A DNA stretch of 64,000 bases from Acidobacteriota bacterium (lineage in GTDB: Bacteria; Acidobacteriota; Blastocatellia; Pyrinomonadales; Pyrinomonadaceae), in NCBI GenBank assembly GCA_016715115.1, contig JADKBM010000001.1:186001-250000 (forward strand), in the 5' to 3' direction. The notes under the pieces were generated by a model. It was not told where the DNA came from. It worked only from the letters and a program-made list of their open reading frames with translations, and searched no databases. The stretch's first letter is position 1; the number at the start of each line of letters is the position of its first letter. Positions 44,370 to 55,251 of this stretch are shown here, in pieces. The position numbers and the translations under genes are program-made.

Positions 44370-46133
44370 ATGCGACAAAAGTACTTTCTTGCAGCGCTGT
44401 GGACACTTACGCTCGGCGCCTTGACCTACGGCCAAACAATCGATGCCCTCAATCTGAAGGCGAAAGAAGCCTTCGACAAACAGGATTACGCGGCGGCAAA
44501 TGCGTCGATTGCAAACGTTCTCAAACGTCAGCCGGCGAATGAAGCGGCGCTGACACTGCGCGCGCGGATGAACGTCCGTCAGGGCAAACTCGCCGAAGCC
44601 CTCGCCGACGCCGAAAAGGTACTCGTCAAGAATCAAAGGAATTACGAAGCGCTCAATGTCCGCGGCGTCGCGCGGCGCGAATTGAAGAACGATCTTCCTG
44701 GATCGGTCGCCGACCTCGCGCGGGCACTCGAGATCAAACCGGACTACTATTACGCCGCGTACAATCTCGGCCTGACCCAAAACAGGTTCGGCCGCGCCGG
44801 CGACGCTCTCGTCTCGTTCGCGCGTGCCGCACAGATCGATCCAAACGCCGCCGACCCGCTCCGGCAACGCGCATCGATCTTTATCAATTACACGATGTAC
44901 AAGGAATCGGTTGCCGAACTCGACAAAGCGATCCTGCTCGACGCGAAAAATCCGGCATTGTTATCGATGCGGGCTTATGCGAATCTGAGGCTCTACCTTG
45001 CGGGTGACGATGCCTCGAAGGCGCGCTTCGTTTCCGATGCTGACGCGGCGCTCGCCCTCGACCCGGACAATTCGGGCGCGCTTTCGGTTCGTGCCGTCAA
45101 ACGATTCGAGGCAAAGGACATCGACGGCGCAGTGGCCGATGCCGACCGCGCGATCGCGCAGAATCCGAAGAATTATATCGCGTTTATGGTTCGCGGATAC
45201 GTCAAGATCGGTAAGAAAGACTACGACGCGGCCTTTGAGGAATTCGACAAAGCGTCGCGACTGACGCCCCGGGATTCCTGGCCGCGAAACCAGCGCGAAA
45301 CTGCGCTCGGCCGCGCGACCGGGCCGAACGCGATGGCCGCAAAGGCCGAATTTGTCAAAAACGCAAAACTCGCGGTAGCGGACGATATCTGGGATTTCGA
45401 AACCTATGACGCGCTCAGCGACACTTTCCGCCGTGTCGATCCGTTCGGCGACGCCAATCTCGCCAAAACGTACTGGGAACAACTCATCGCGGAAAACCCG
45501 AACAACCTGTGCGCGATCCGTTTTCTCGGTGAATACAAAGCCCGAAGTTGGCAGGAAATGACCGGATACTGGGAGGACGCCTTGCGACGTTACGACGGGA
45601 AGAACGGAACCGAATGCGCCGCCCAGATCGCGTTCCGCCTCGGCCGTGAATATAACGGCCGGAAGTTGTTCAGTGACGCCGAACGGGCGTTTGCCAAGGC
45701 GAAGGAACTCAAACCGGACATCGAGTTCCTCGACAACAACATCGCCGCCAACAAAGTCGAGCGCGCCGAACGTGAAAAACCGCTTCCGATCGTCACCCGC
45801 CAAACCGTGTCGACGCGGCGGGATCCGGCCTCGACCGGCCCGATCGCGAGTCCGATGCGTCTCCGTGCCGCACTCGCAGCCTACGATCAAGCTCATAAAC
45901 TAATCGAACTCGATGTCCGCGAACTTCAGGGGGCGATCAGCAAATACAACAGCGCGGGATATTATTCCTATCTTTACACCGGGACCAGGCTCCGCATCGA
46001 CAGGATCGCGGCACGCGCCCGCGACCGCGTCAACAGCCTCCTCAAAGCCGAGGGCGACTTTCTTCCGCAGGAACTCAAAGATCACCTCGAATCGGATCTC
46101 GACATCATCGGTTCCGCCCTCAGCCCGAACTGA
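44370..46133 (+). CDS. Exported TPR-repeat protein
   Basis: 587 residues with a signal peptide (FLAALWTLTLGALTYGQ). At least eight TPR-like helix pairs run from about residue 25 to 300, with patterns such as ALNLKAKEAFDKQDYAAANASI, AAYNLGLTQNRFGRAGDAL and AFMVRGYVKIGKKDYDAAFEEFDKA. The C-terminal 150 residues hold another TPR-like part and a charged helix. Probably a periplasmic scaffold; partner unknown. It stands alone on the plus strand. Confidence 0.85.
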   Translation: MRQKYFLAALWTLTLGALTYGQTIDALNLKAKEAFDKQDYAAANASIANVLKRQPANEAALTLRARMNVRQGKLAEALADAEKVLVKNQRNYEALNVRGVARRELKNDLPGSVADLARALEIKPDYYYAAYNLGLTQNRFGRAGDALVSFARAAQIDPNAADPLRQRASIFINYTMYKESVAELDKAILLDAKNPALLSMRAYANLRLYLAGDDASKARFVSDADAALALDPDNSGALSVRAVKRFEAKDIDGAVADADRAIAQNPKNYIAFMVRGYVKIGKKDYDAAFEEFDKASRLTPRDSWPRNQRETALGRATGPNAMAAKAEFVKNAKLAVADDIWDFETYDALSDTFRRVDPFGDANLAKTYWEQLIAENPNNLCAIRFLGEYKARSWQEMTGYWEDALRRYDGKNGTECAAQIAFRLGREYNGRKLFSDAERAFAKAKELKPDIEFLDNNIAANKVERAEREKPLPIVTRQTVSTRRDPASTGPIASPMRLRAALAAYDQAHKLIELDVRELQGAISKYNSAGYYSYLYTGTRLRIDRIAARARDRVNSLLKAEGDFLPQELKDHLESDLDIIGSALSPN

Positions 46134-46177
46134 GAGTGACCGATAACACGATCCGCCGCGCGGTAATCCAAATCGCC

Positions 46178-46498
46178 TTATTCGTCGTTCGCACTTCCCT
46201 GCCGCTGCTGCACGACGTGGGTCAGCTCGTGCGCCAGCAACTGCCGGCCGTCCTCGGTATGAGGCTGATACTTTCCCGGCGCAAAAAAAACATCCTGGCC
46301 CGACGTGTACGACTGCACGCCCAGCAATGTCGGCGCGTGCCCCTGGTGGACGCGGACGTTCGACAGATCCGCCTGCAATTCGTTTTCGTAGTGATGCTGG
46401 AGCGTCGGCGGCAACGGGGTGCTCTGTGAATTCGATTTCACGTCTTGCGGTGTCGGCAGATGGGCCGTGCCGTTGACGTTATTGTTGTTATCTGGCAT
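46178..46498 (-). CDS. Stand-alone DUF4157 (eCIS-core) HELTH protein
   Basis: 106 residues, with AAGGAGAGA upstream of the ATG. Nearly the whole protein is one DUF4157 domain: NELQADLSNVRVHQG, SYTSGQDVFFAPGKY and RQLLAHELTHVVQQRQG with an HExxH-type zinc motif (HELTH). In other bacteria this domain is the head of large proteins linked to extracellular contractile injection systems and toxins. Here there is only a short Asn-rich lead and no toxin domain or eCIS gene near. It starts 75 nt after the end of the TPR regulator gene on the same strand. Confidence 0.8.
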   Translation of the reverse strand: MPDNNNNVNGTAHLPTPQDVKSNSQSTPLPPTLQHHYENELQADLSNVRVHQGHAPTLLGVQSYTSGQDVFFAPGKYQPHTEDGRQLLAHELTHVVQQRQGSANDE

Positions 46499-46573
46499 AT
46501 AGTCTCTCCTTGCGAGTCAATTCCTGGAATTTGTGCGAGTCTCTCGACGCGGCTCGAACCGTGGCGAAACGAC

Positions 46574-48478
46574 TCAATGATTCAGCCGTGTTACAAGTGC
46601 CTTGAACCGATCATCGTCGCGCAGCGAGTCGAAAACCGGATCGACCCCGATCTGATGCCACATCGAACCGCGATTGTTGAAACCCTTTTCGATCTCAAGG
46701 ATCGCTTCGTCGGTTTCACCCAATAGAGCCAAGCGCGTCGCGACGTTGTAATCCGCAACTTCGGTGCTGCGGCCGGCCCGTTCGCGAAGAAACTCCACCT
46801 GCTTCTTCCAAAATCCCTTGATTCCAGAATGTTGAAAAGCCTCGCGCAACGGCTCGACGATCGCCGGGTCGCGCCTTCCCAACCGGCTCAATTCCGCCTC
46901 GACCGCTTCGGCCTGCAATCCTCTGAGCTCGCTCGCGGCCCGCAGGATCAGGAGCGGTGTCGTCTGTTTTTCATCAAGTTCGAGAGCTTTGCGCGACTGC
47001 TCGATCGCCCGGTCGTATTGCCGTGTGAAGTAATACAACCAACCAAGGTAGACGGCGATGCCGCGCGAAGTCGGATCGATCTGCGCGGCCCGGTTAAGTT
47101 GCGCCTCGGCCTCGGCGAAACGGCCAAGGCCAATCATATTCATTGCATTCGAACCGAGCGCGTTCACGTTGTTCGGATCGAGTTCGATCGCCCGCGTATA
47201 GTGTTTTTCAGCACCGTTCCAGTCCCAACGGTACAATGCCCTCACCAAACCGACCGAGGCGTGCGCATCGGCCAGCGTCTCGTCAAGCTCAAGCGCCTTG
47301 CGCGCCGCCGCCTCTGCTTTCGGAAAAGCCTCCGCCGGCGTCAGCCCACCGCGCTGTTCGAGAAGCGTGTAGCAGTCGGCCACTCCCGAATACCCGAGCG
47401 CGAAGTTCGGATCGAGCGCGATCGATTCCTCGAACGCCCTGATCGCCTTGAGGTACGACTCGATCGAGCGCTCGCTCCAGAAGTACCGGCCCTTCAGGTA
47501 AAGATTGTAAGCTTCGATATTCTCGGTCGGACGCTTGCCGCCGAGATCGGGGTTGAGTTTCAGCTTAAGCGCCTGCGCCGTTTGAAAGGCCATCGCGTCC
47601 TGGAGCTGAAATATCCTGGTCTCGGATTCGTCGAACGCTCCGGCCCAGATCTGGACGCCGTCGCTGACGCGGATCAGCCGCAGCGTAACCCGAAGTTGGC
47701 CGTTTGCCTTTTGAAGAGTGCCGTCGAGGATCGCGTCAGTCCCGAGTTTCTTGCCGGTCTCAATGGGTGCCGCGTTCTCGTCCGCGAATTGAGTGACCAG
47801 CGCCGTCGGCGATACCTTGATGTCCTGAAGTTTCCCGAGACTTGTGATGAGCGCATCCGCAAACCCGAGACTCAAAGCCCTGTTCTCCTCGTTGCCAAGC
47901 GTTCGGAGCGGCAAGATCGCGATCGTTCGGATCGTCGGCTCCGAGGATCCGCCGCGGGTGAATATGTACCCGCCGACCGCGACTGCAATCAAGAGCCCGC
48001 AAACCGCGGCCCATCGCGCGTTTCGTCTCAGAAACCCGATTCCCGACCGTTTGCCGGGACCGGAAATGAACCCGGGCTGCTCCGAGTCCTCAGTGACCTC
48101 GATGACTGTTTCGGTGACCGACCGTCTTTCGATCGTCAGTAGCGCATCGTCCGGCTCGAGATCGATCTTTCCCGTAAACCGGTAACCTCGGCGCGGGATC
48201 GTCTGAATGATCTCAGATTCGCCGTATTCCGCGAACATCTTCCGAAGCCGGTAAACGTATCGCGAAAGGTTGCTCTCTTCGACGAAAGAATCGGTCCAGA
48301 TGCGCGACAGTATTTCGTCCTTCGTCACCACCTCGCCGCCGTTTTCGGTCAGAAGGCAAAGCAATTCAATCTCTTTAAGCGCAAGCTTCACAGGTTCGTC
48401 GCCGTGCCAAAGAACTTTTCGCTCGGCATCGAGACGGAAATCCCCGAAACTGCGTAAGTTGTTGATATTACTGGTCAT
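46574..48478 (-). CDS. Winged-helix (OmpR/CadC-type) regulator with TM segment and TPR domain
   Basis: 634 residues from the ATG at 48478. The N-terminal winged helix (residues about 8-105) shows FGDFRLDAERKVLWHGDEPV, LLCLLTENGGEVVTKDEILSRIW, SNLSRYVYRLRKM and IPRRGYRFTG. A single TM helix (WAAVCGLLIAVAVGGYIF) follows near 155-172. Outside are a TolB-like N-terminal region (IAILPLRTLG...) and TPR repeats (LDPNFALGYSGVADCYTLL; LDPNNVNALGSNAMNMIGLGRF). There is no receiver domain, so it is a one-component membrane regulator. It faces the small CxxC gene across a 162-nt gap. Confidence 0.9.
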   Translation of the reverse strand: MTSNINNLRSFGDFRLDAERKVLWHGDEPVKLALKEIELLCLLTENGGEVVTKDEILSRIWTDSFVEESNLSRYVYRLRKMFAEYGESEIIQTIPRRGYRFTGKIDLEPDDALLTIERRSVTETVIEVTEDSEQPGFISGPGKRSGIGFLRRNARWAAVCGLLIAVAVGGYIFTRGGSSEPTIRTIAILPLRTLGNEENRALSLGFADALITSLGKLQDIKVSPTALVTQFADENAAPIETGKKLGTDAILDGTLQKANGQLRVTLRLIRVSDGVQIWAGAFDESETRIFQLQDAMAFQTAQALKLKLNPDLGGKRPTENIEAYNLYLKGRYFWSERSIESYLKAIRAFEESIALDPNFALGYSGVADCYTLLEQRGGLTPAEAFPKAEAAARKALELDETLADAHASVGLVRALYRWDWNGAEKHYTRAIELDPNNVNALGSNAMNMIGLGRFAEAEAQLNRAAQIDPTSRGIAVYLGWLYYFTRQYDRAIEQSRKALELDEKQTTPLLILRAASELRGLQAEAVEAELSRLGRRDPAIVEPLREAFQHSGIKGFWKKQVEFLRERAGRSTEVADYNVATRLALLGETDEAILEIEKGFNNRGSMWHQIGVDPVFDSLRDDDRFKALVTRLNH

Positions 48479-48485
48479 ACGCACA

Positions 48486-48540
48486 TCGCAGAAAAAATGG
48501 AGATTTAATGGAGAAAAACTTCAGGACACATTTCCGCTTA
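48486..48540. promoter_or_regulatory. Candidate operator with 11-bp steps (divergent gap 1)
   Basis: In the gap between the regulator and CxxC genes, TCGCAGAAAAA, ATGGAGATTTA, ATGGAGAAAAA and CTTCAGGACAC follow one another in exact 11-bp steps from 48486. One unit starts CTTCA as in the clear operators near 58917-62920. Weaker than those, so tentative. Confidence 0.4.
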
Positions 48541-48640
48541 CCAATTACGCTCCATTCGTCAACGAGGCTTTCGTACGCGACAGTCTGGAAGATGAAATTC
48601 AAAGACTTTGGATTTCCGCCGTTCGCTGATTCTAAATCAA

Positions 48641-48901
48641 ATGCCGCAAAAATCAAAGAAATATAAGATCACGACCCGGACCCGCGAGATGTTCGTTTTG
48701 CGCCGTCGGCGGCAACGAGCCGATTCCGGGATCTGTCCGGTCTGCCGCCGATCGAGCGACTTCCAGACATTGAATTCCGCGACGATCGCCCTGAAGCGCG
48801 GCAAGCTCGAAATCCTGCGACTGATCGCGGAGCAGGTTGTCCACGCCTTCGAGGCCGATGACGGCGAATTGCTGATCTGTGACGGGAGTTTAGGAATTTG
48901 A
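48641..48901 (+). CDS. Small CxxC protein paired with winged-helix regulator, copy 1
   Basis: 86 residues from the ATG at 48641. Basic N-terminus (KITTRTREMFVLRRRRQRA), then CPVCRRSSDFQTLNSATIAL with a CxxC pair, LEILRLIAEQVVHAFEA and a last strand LLICDGSLGI with a third Cys. It aligns over its whole length with the protein at 59098-59424 (CxxCR, DFxT, IAE/VAE, His, CxGSL). In both places the gene is divergent from a winged-helix regulator. This suggests a small accessory or DNA/metal-binding partner, function unknown. Confidence 0.75.
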   Translation: MPQKSKKYKITTRTREMFVLRRRRQRADSGICPVCRRSSDFQTLNSATIALKRGKLEILRLIAEQVVHAFEADDGELLICDGSLGI

Positions 48902-48958
48902 ACGGTCGCGGATCGCACGCCGGTTCCCAATAAAGATCGAACTATTTAGGAGAAGAAG

Positions 48959-50830
48959 ATGAAATACTTTAGCGCGATTCTATTTTGTCTGACATTGTGC
49001 GCGGCGAATTTGGCCGCTTTTGGTCAGACAACACAGTTTACATACCAGGGCAGCCTGAAAAACAGCGGCGTGGCCGCAAACGGGAATTTCGATTTCGAAT
49101 TCGCTCTCTATTCGGCAGGCGGGACGCAGTTGGGCCCGACGGTCGCATTGAACAACGTGCCCGTCGCGAACGGTATCTTCGCAGTCACGCTAGATTTCGG
49201 GAACCAGTTCCCGGGAGCTTCGCGCTTGCTCGAGATCCGGGTCCGCCCAACCGGAAGCGGTACAGCCTTCACGATCCTGACACCGCGCCAAGTTGTCAGT
49301 ACTTCGCCGTATTCGATGAGAAGCTCGATTTCGACGATTGCCGACAATGCGCTGCTCCTCGGCGGTTTACCGGCGGCAAGTTTCATACAAAACACCACGA
49401 CTCAACAATCATCGACAAACTTCAACATCGGCGGCACCGGCAACGCCTCGGTTTTCAACGCCACGACGCAGTTCAACATTGGCGGCAGCCGCGTCTTCAC
49501 GATTTCGGGCGTTGAAAACACCTTTGCCGGGATCAATGCCGGCCTTTCAAACACCGCGAGCGTCGGGAATTCCTTCTTCGGGAATTCTGCGGGGCAGAAT
49601 AATTCGACGGGAGGGCAAAATTCATTTTTCGGCGCGAGGGCCGGGCAATTGAGCAACGGAACCGGAAATTCATTTTTCGGCTATTCGGCCGGTCTCGTCA
49701 ATACTCTCGGCAGCGACAATTCGTTCTTCGGCGCCGGTGCGGGCGACGCCAATACGACCGCAAACTCAAATTCCTTCTTCGGCCGGGTCGCCGGCGGCAA
49801 CAACACGTCCGGCTCCGAGAATTCTTTCTTCGGAACGCGCGCCGGCCAATCGAACGTCGGGGCGAGTTTCAACTCATTTTTCGGATACGAAGCCGGCAAA
49901 GCTTCGTTTACGAATTCGATCAACAATTCGTTTTTCGGCCATCAGGCCGGGTTGCTGACGGGCAATGGGAGCAATAACTCTTTCTTCGGTTCCTCGAGCG
50001 GAGCCGGAAATACGGACGGAACCGACAACTCATTTTTCGGCGTAAGCAGCGGCCGCGCGAACAACGACGGTAACAGGAACAGTTTTTACGGACGCCTTTC
50101 CGGACGATTCAATACTTTCGGGAGCGACAATACTTTTGTCGGCTACAACTCCGGGGATTCGAATACGATCGGCAACAACAATACTCTGGTCGGATCCGAA
50201 ACCGACGTCGTCGGACCTAATTCGATTTCGTTCGGGACCGCAATCGGCGCCGGCGCGACGGTTGCAACCAGCAATACGGTGGTCCTGGGGCGAACAAGCG
50301 ATCAGGTCCTTGTCAAGGGGATCTTCAAGGCGACGCAGCTTCAGTTTGGGTCGTCGTTCACGGTGAATTATGAGAGCCTGTCGTTGCCCGGGAACAACGC
50401 CGCTTGCTGGGGAACCGATGAGATCTACGGCAACTATTTCGGAAAATGCGTCTCAAGCATCCGCTTCAAAACGAATGTCAACGATTTCAAAGACGGACTC
50501 GAACTGATCAATCGCCTGCGTCCCGTCACCTTTGACTGGAAATCGAACGGTTCGACCACGATTGGTTTGATCGCCGAGGAAGTCAACGAGGTCGAGCCGC
50601 TGCTGGCGGTCAAAGACAAGGACAACGTCGTTGAAAGCGTCAGATTCGAGGGCGTCACCGTCGTTCTGGTCAATGCCGTCAAGCAGCAGCAGAAACAGAT
50701 CGAAGATCAGCAGAAACAGATCGAAGAACAACGCGAACTGCTGGAGCGGCAACGACTGGCGCTTGAAGCGCTGCGAAAACTCGTCTGCGCACAAAACACG
50801 TCGATCGAGGTTTGCCGTCCGCTGAACTGA
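48959..50830 (+). CDS. Exported repeat adhesin with S74 intramolecular chaperone
   Basis: 623 residues; TTAGGAGAA ribosome site; signal peptide ending near residue 23. After a beta domain (FTYQGSLKNSGVAANG) come about 12 repeats of 17 residues with NSFFGxxAG (residues about 200-410), like head repeats of trimeric autotransporters and tail fibres. The last 150 residues are a peptidase S74 domain: CVSSIRFKTNVNDF with the cleavage Ser, LIAEEVNEVEP and a coiled coil (KQQQKQIEDQQKQIEEQREL). The chaperone would help trimer folding and then cut itself off. Probably a surface fibre. Confidence 0.85.
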   Translation: MKYFSAILFCLTLCAANLAAFGQTTQFTYQGSLKNSGVAANGNFDFEFALYSAGGTQLGPTVALNNVPVANGIFAVTLDFGNQFPGASRLLEIRVRPTGSGTAFTILTPRQVVSTSPYSMRSSISTIADNALLLGGLPAASFIQNTTTQQSSTNFNIGGTGNASVFNATTQFNIGGSRVFTISGVENTFAGINAGLSNTASVGNSFFGNSAGQNNSTGGQNSFFGARAGQLSNGTGNSFFGYSAGLVNTLGSDNSFFGAGAGDANTTANSNSFFGRVAGGNNTSGSENSFFGTRAGQSNVGASFNSFFGYEAGKASFTNSINNSFFGHQAGLLTGNGSNNSFFGSSSGAGNTDGTDNSFFGVSSGRANNDGNRNSFYGRLSGRFNTFGSDNTFVGYNSGDSNTIGNNNTLVGSETDVVGPNSISFGTAIGAGATVATSNTVVLGRTSDQVLVKGIFKATQLQFGSSFTVNYESLSLPGNNAACWGTDEIYGNYFGKCVSSIRFKTNVNDFKDGLELINRLRPVTFDWKSNGSTTIGLIAEEVNEVEPLLAVKDKDNVVESVRFEGVTVVLVNAVKQQQKQIEDQQKQIEEQRELLERQRLALEALRKLVCAQNTSIEVCRPLN

Positions 50831-50850
50831 TCAGGCAAGGGTGAAGAATT

Positions 50851-51918
50851 ATGAAACTCATTTTATTGACAGTCTTTTTGCTGGCTGTGGCTGTTTGCCC
50901 GCTAAGGGCGCAATCGGGCCAGACGTTTCAGATCGAAAGGAACGTTCTCGCGAGCGGCGGCGGACGAGTTTCCGGCGGGAACTTTCAGATCGAAGGGACG
51001 ATCGCCGAAACCGTCGCCGGATCGCAGAGCACCCGCGGCGGGTTCAGCTTCACGTCCGGTTTCTGGGCGGCCGCAAGCAATCCATCGATCATCCGGTCGC
51101 CATTCGATTTCGACGGCGACGGCAAGTCGGACATTTCGATTTTCCGGCCCAGCCTCGGTCAATGGTGGCTCAACCGAAGCTCGCTCGGCACCATTACGCA
51201 CACCTTCGGCAATGCGGCCGACAAAATAACGCCAGCGGATTTTACCGGTGACGGTTTCACGGATGTTGCGATCTTCCGGCCTTCCGTCGGCGAGTGGTTC
51301 GTACTCCGAAGTGAGGATTTTTCGTTTTTCAGCTTTCCGTTCGGCGCATCGGGCGACATTCCCGTTCCTGCCGATTATGACGGCGACGGAAAGTCCGATG
51401 CGGCGGTGTTCCGACCCTCGACGTCGACGTGGTTCGTCCAGCGTTCCACCGGGGGCACGACGATCGAAGTATTTGGCGTCACGGGGGATTTCCCGGTTCC
51501 GGCCGATTACGACGGCGACAATCTCGCGGACATCGCGGTCTTCCGGCCCGCGCTTGGCCAGTGGTGGCTCAAACGCTCGAGCGAGGGCGTGATCGCGCTG
51601 ACGTTCGGCACCTCGACCGACAAGAACGTTCAGGGCGATTATACTGGCGACGGACGCGCGGATATTGCATTCTGGCGACCGTCAACGGGTGAGTGGTTCA
51701 TTCTTCGTTCCGAGTCATATACGTTTTTCAGCTTTCCGTTCGGACAAAACGGCGACACGCCCGCGCCGGGAGACTACGACGGCGACGGGAGGATCGACGC
51801 CACCGTTTTCCGCCAATCGAACGCGACTTGGTTCTCGCAGCGGTCCACCGCCGGAACGTTGATCCAAAGTTTCGGACTGGCAACAGACATTCCGGTGCCG
51901 GGCGCATTTGTAAGATAG
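50851..51918 (+). CDS. Exported FG-GAP-like repeat protein, copy 1
   Basis: 355 residues; signal peptide (LLTVFLLAVAVCPLRAQS). A short beta domain is followed by about six repeats of 45-48 residues. Each has a DxDGDGxxD-type calcium loop (FDFDGDGKSDISIFRPS, DYDGDGKSDAAVFRPS, DYDGDGRIDATVFRQS) and WFxxRS. This matches FG-GAP/VCBS-like seven-blade propellers on the cell surface. It lies 20 nt after the S74 adhesin gene on the same strand, probably co-transcribed. Similar repeats occur at 53716-54975 and 60017-61249. Confidence 0.88.
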   Translation: MKLILLTVFLLAVAVCPLRAQSGQTFQIERNVLASGGGRVSGGNFQIEGTIAETVAGSQSTRGGFSFTSGFWAAASNPSIIRSPFDFDGDGKSDISIFRPSLGQWWLNRSSLGTITHTFGNAADKITPADFTGDGFTDVAIFRPSVGEWFVLRSEDFSFFSFPFGASGDIPVPADYDGDGKSDAAVFRPSTSTWFVQRSTGGTTIEVFGVTGDFPVPADYDGDNLADIAVFRPALGQWWLKRSSEGVIALTFGTSTDKNVQGDYTGDGRADIAFWRPSTGEWFILRSESYTFFSFPFGQNGDTPAPGDYDGDGRIDATVFRQSNATWFSQRSTAGTLIQSFGLATDIPVPGAFVR

Positions 51919-51981
51919 ACCTCGGAGATCGGCCGCGGGAGACGCGAAAGGCTCAGCGCAATCGGCCGGAAAAGCATCGTT

Positions 51982-53655
<1,674 letters not shown>

Positions 53656-53715
53656 GATCTACAGTTTACACCGAATCGCTGAACGCCACCGCCGTTCGCG
53701 CGTGTCGCATTCGGC

Positions 53716-54975
53716 TCACGGGGCGATGCCGGCCGCCGGAACATCGGTCGGGAGTCCGAAACCCATCGCAAACTGGCCCGCGGTCGATCGTTTGAGATAC
53801 CAGGTTGCGCCGGCAGGCCGGAACACGGCGGCGTCGAACTTGCCGTCGCCGTCGTAGTCGCCGGGCACGGGCAGATCGCCGTTGACGCCGTACGGGAACG
53901 AGTAGAACGTCCAATCCTCGCTGCGCAGAACAAACCAATCGCCGTTCGACGGCCGCCAAAAGGCAATGTCGGCCTTGCCGTCGCCCGTGTAATCGCCGGG
54001 CACGCATTTGTCCGACGACGTCCCGAAGGTCAGCGCGATGACCCCGGCGGTCGACCGGTTCAGCCACCACTGGCCGGCGGACGGACGAAAGATGGCGATA
54101 TCGGTCTTGCCGTCGCCGTCGTAATCCGCAGGCACTGGGCGGTCGCCGGCGGCGCCGAAAGCCTCGATCACGATCCCGCCGGATGAGCGCTGAACATACC
54201 AAATCGAGTTCGACGGCCTGAAAACGGCGGCGTCAGCGCGATCGTCGCCGTCGTAATCGGCCGCCAGCGGGATGTCGCCGGCGGTCCCGAACGGAAATGA
54301 AAAGTAAGTAAAATCTTCGCTCCGAAGGACGTACCAGCTTCCGTCCAAAGGCCGGAAAACGGCGACATCTGTAACGCCGTCGCCGGTGAAATCAGCCGGA
54401 GTAAGGATGTCGGTGGAGTTGCCGAACGTATGGACGATAAGTCCGGCGAGGCTCCGGTTGAGCCACCATTGCCCGTTCGATGGGCGGAAGACAGAGATAT
54501 CAGATTTGTCGTCGCCGTCAAAATCGGCCGGCGTGTCGAAACTGATGACGGTGTCGTCGTCATCGATCGTGCCTATTCCCTCGGCGCGCTGGATTGTCGC
54601 GTTCTGAGGTCCGACGAGGTTGACGATAAAGGTCTCGTCCGGTTCGGGAACGGTCTCGCCGATGACCGAAACGTTGACCGTTTTGGTCGTTTGCCCGGGC
54701 TCGAAAACGAGCAGCGTCGCCGGGATCCGGATGTAATCGAATGGTTCGTGAGCCGAAAGATCGGTCGTCGAAGTGTTGACGGTCACCGTCTGGGCCGACG
54801 CGCTGCTCAGTGTGACGGTAAAACCGAACGTCGTCGTCCCGCTATTTCCCTCTTCGAGCCTCACGTCATTGACCGACAGCGTCGGCAATCCAGCCTGCCC
54901 AAACGCCGCCGCTGCCAAAAAGCAAATGACCGACATCAGCCGCGAGAGATTCCATGCATTGCAACCGATCTTCAT
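53716..54975 (-). CDS. Exported Calx-beta plus FG-GAP-like protein, copy 2
   Basis: 419 residues from the ATG at 54975. Signal peptide (LMSVICFLAAAAFGQ). Residues about 25-125 form a Calx-beta domain (NDVRLEEGNSGTTTFGFTVTLS; ETVPEPDETFIVNL; IDDDD). Six repeats with DxDGDxxxD loops and IFRPSNGQWWLNRS-type strands follow. They are closer to copy 1 (50851) than to the third copy. It probably binds calcium at the cell surface. It lies just upstream of the SulP gene on the same strand (60-nt gap). Confidence 0.88.
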   Translation of the reverse strand: MKIGCNAWNLSRLMSVICFLAAAAFGQAGLPTLSVNDVRLEEGNSGTTTFGFTVTLSSASAQTVTVNTSTTDLSAHEPFDYIRIPATLLVFEPGQTTKTVNVSVIGETVPEPDETFIVNLVGPQNATIQRAEGIGTIDDDDTVISFDTPADFDGDDKSDISVFRPSNGQWWLNRSLAGLIVHTFGNSTDILTPADFTGDGVTDVAVFRPLDGSWYVLRSEDFTYFSFPFGTAGDIPLAADYDGDDRADAAVFRPSNSIWYVQRSSGGIVIEAFGAAGDRPVPADYDGDGKTDIAIFRPSAGQWWLNRSTAGVIALTFGTSSDKCVPGDYTGDGKADIAFWRPSNGDWFVLRSEDWTFYSFPYGVNGDLPVPGDYDGDGKFDAAVFRPAGATWYLKRSTAGQFAMGFGLPTDVPAAGIAP

Positions 54976-55251
54976 ACACCCATATTTTACATCAGGACGG
55001 TTTGGTTCGAAAGAAACGTGCAAAACGCATTCGGCCTTCCGCGTGGCGTGCCTTAAGACCCATTCCCAATCTTAAGCAAGCATCTGCGCCCGGGCGATCG
55101 GACGAGCGAGCCGATGTGCTACCTGGTGAGATCTGAATGCCTTAGTCCAAAGAAAGGCCTTCGAAACCGCAGTCGGTCACGCATTCCAGCGTGACCAAAG
55201 CGCTGCCTCCGATGCCTGCAGGCGGTAGCCCCAGTTTCCTTATTGAGTCCG

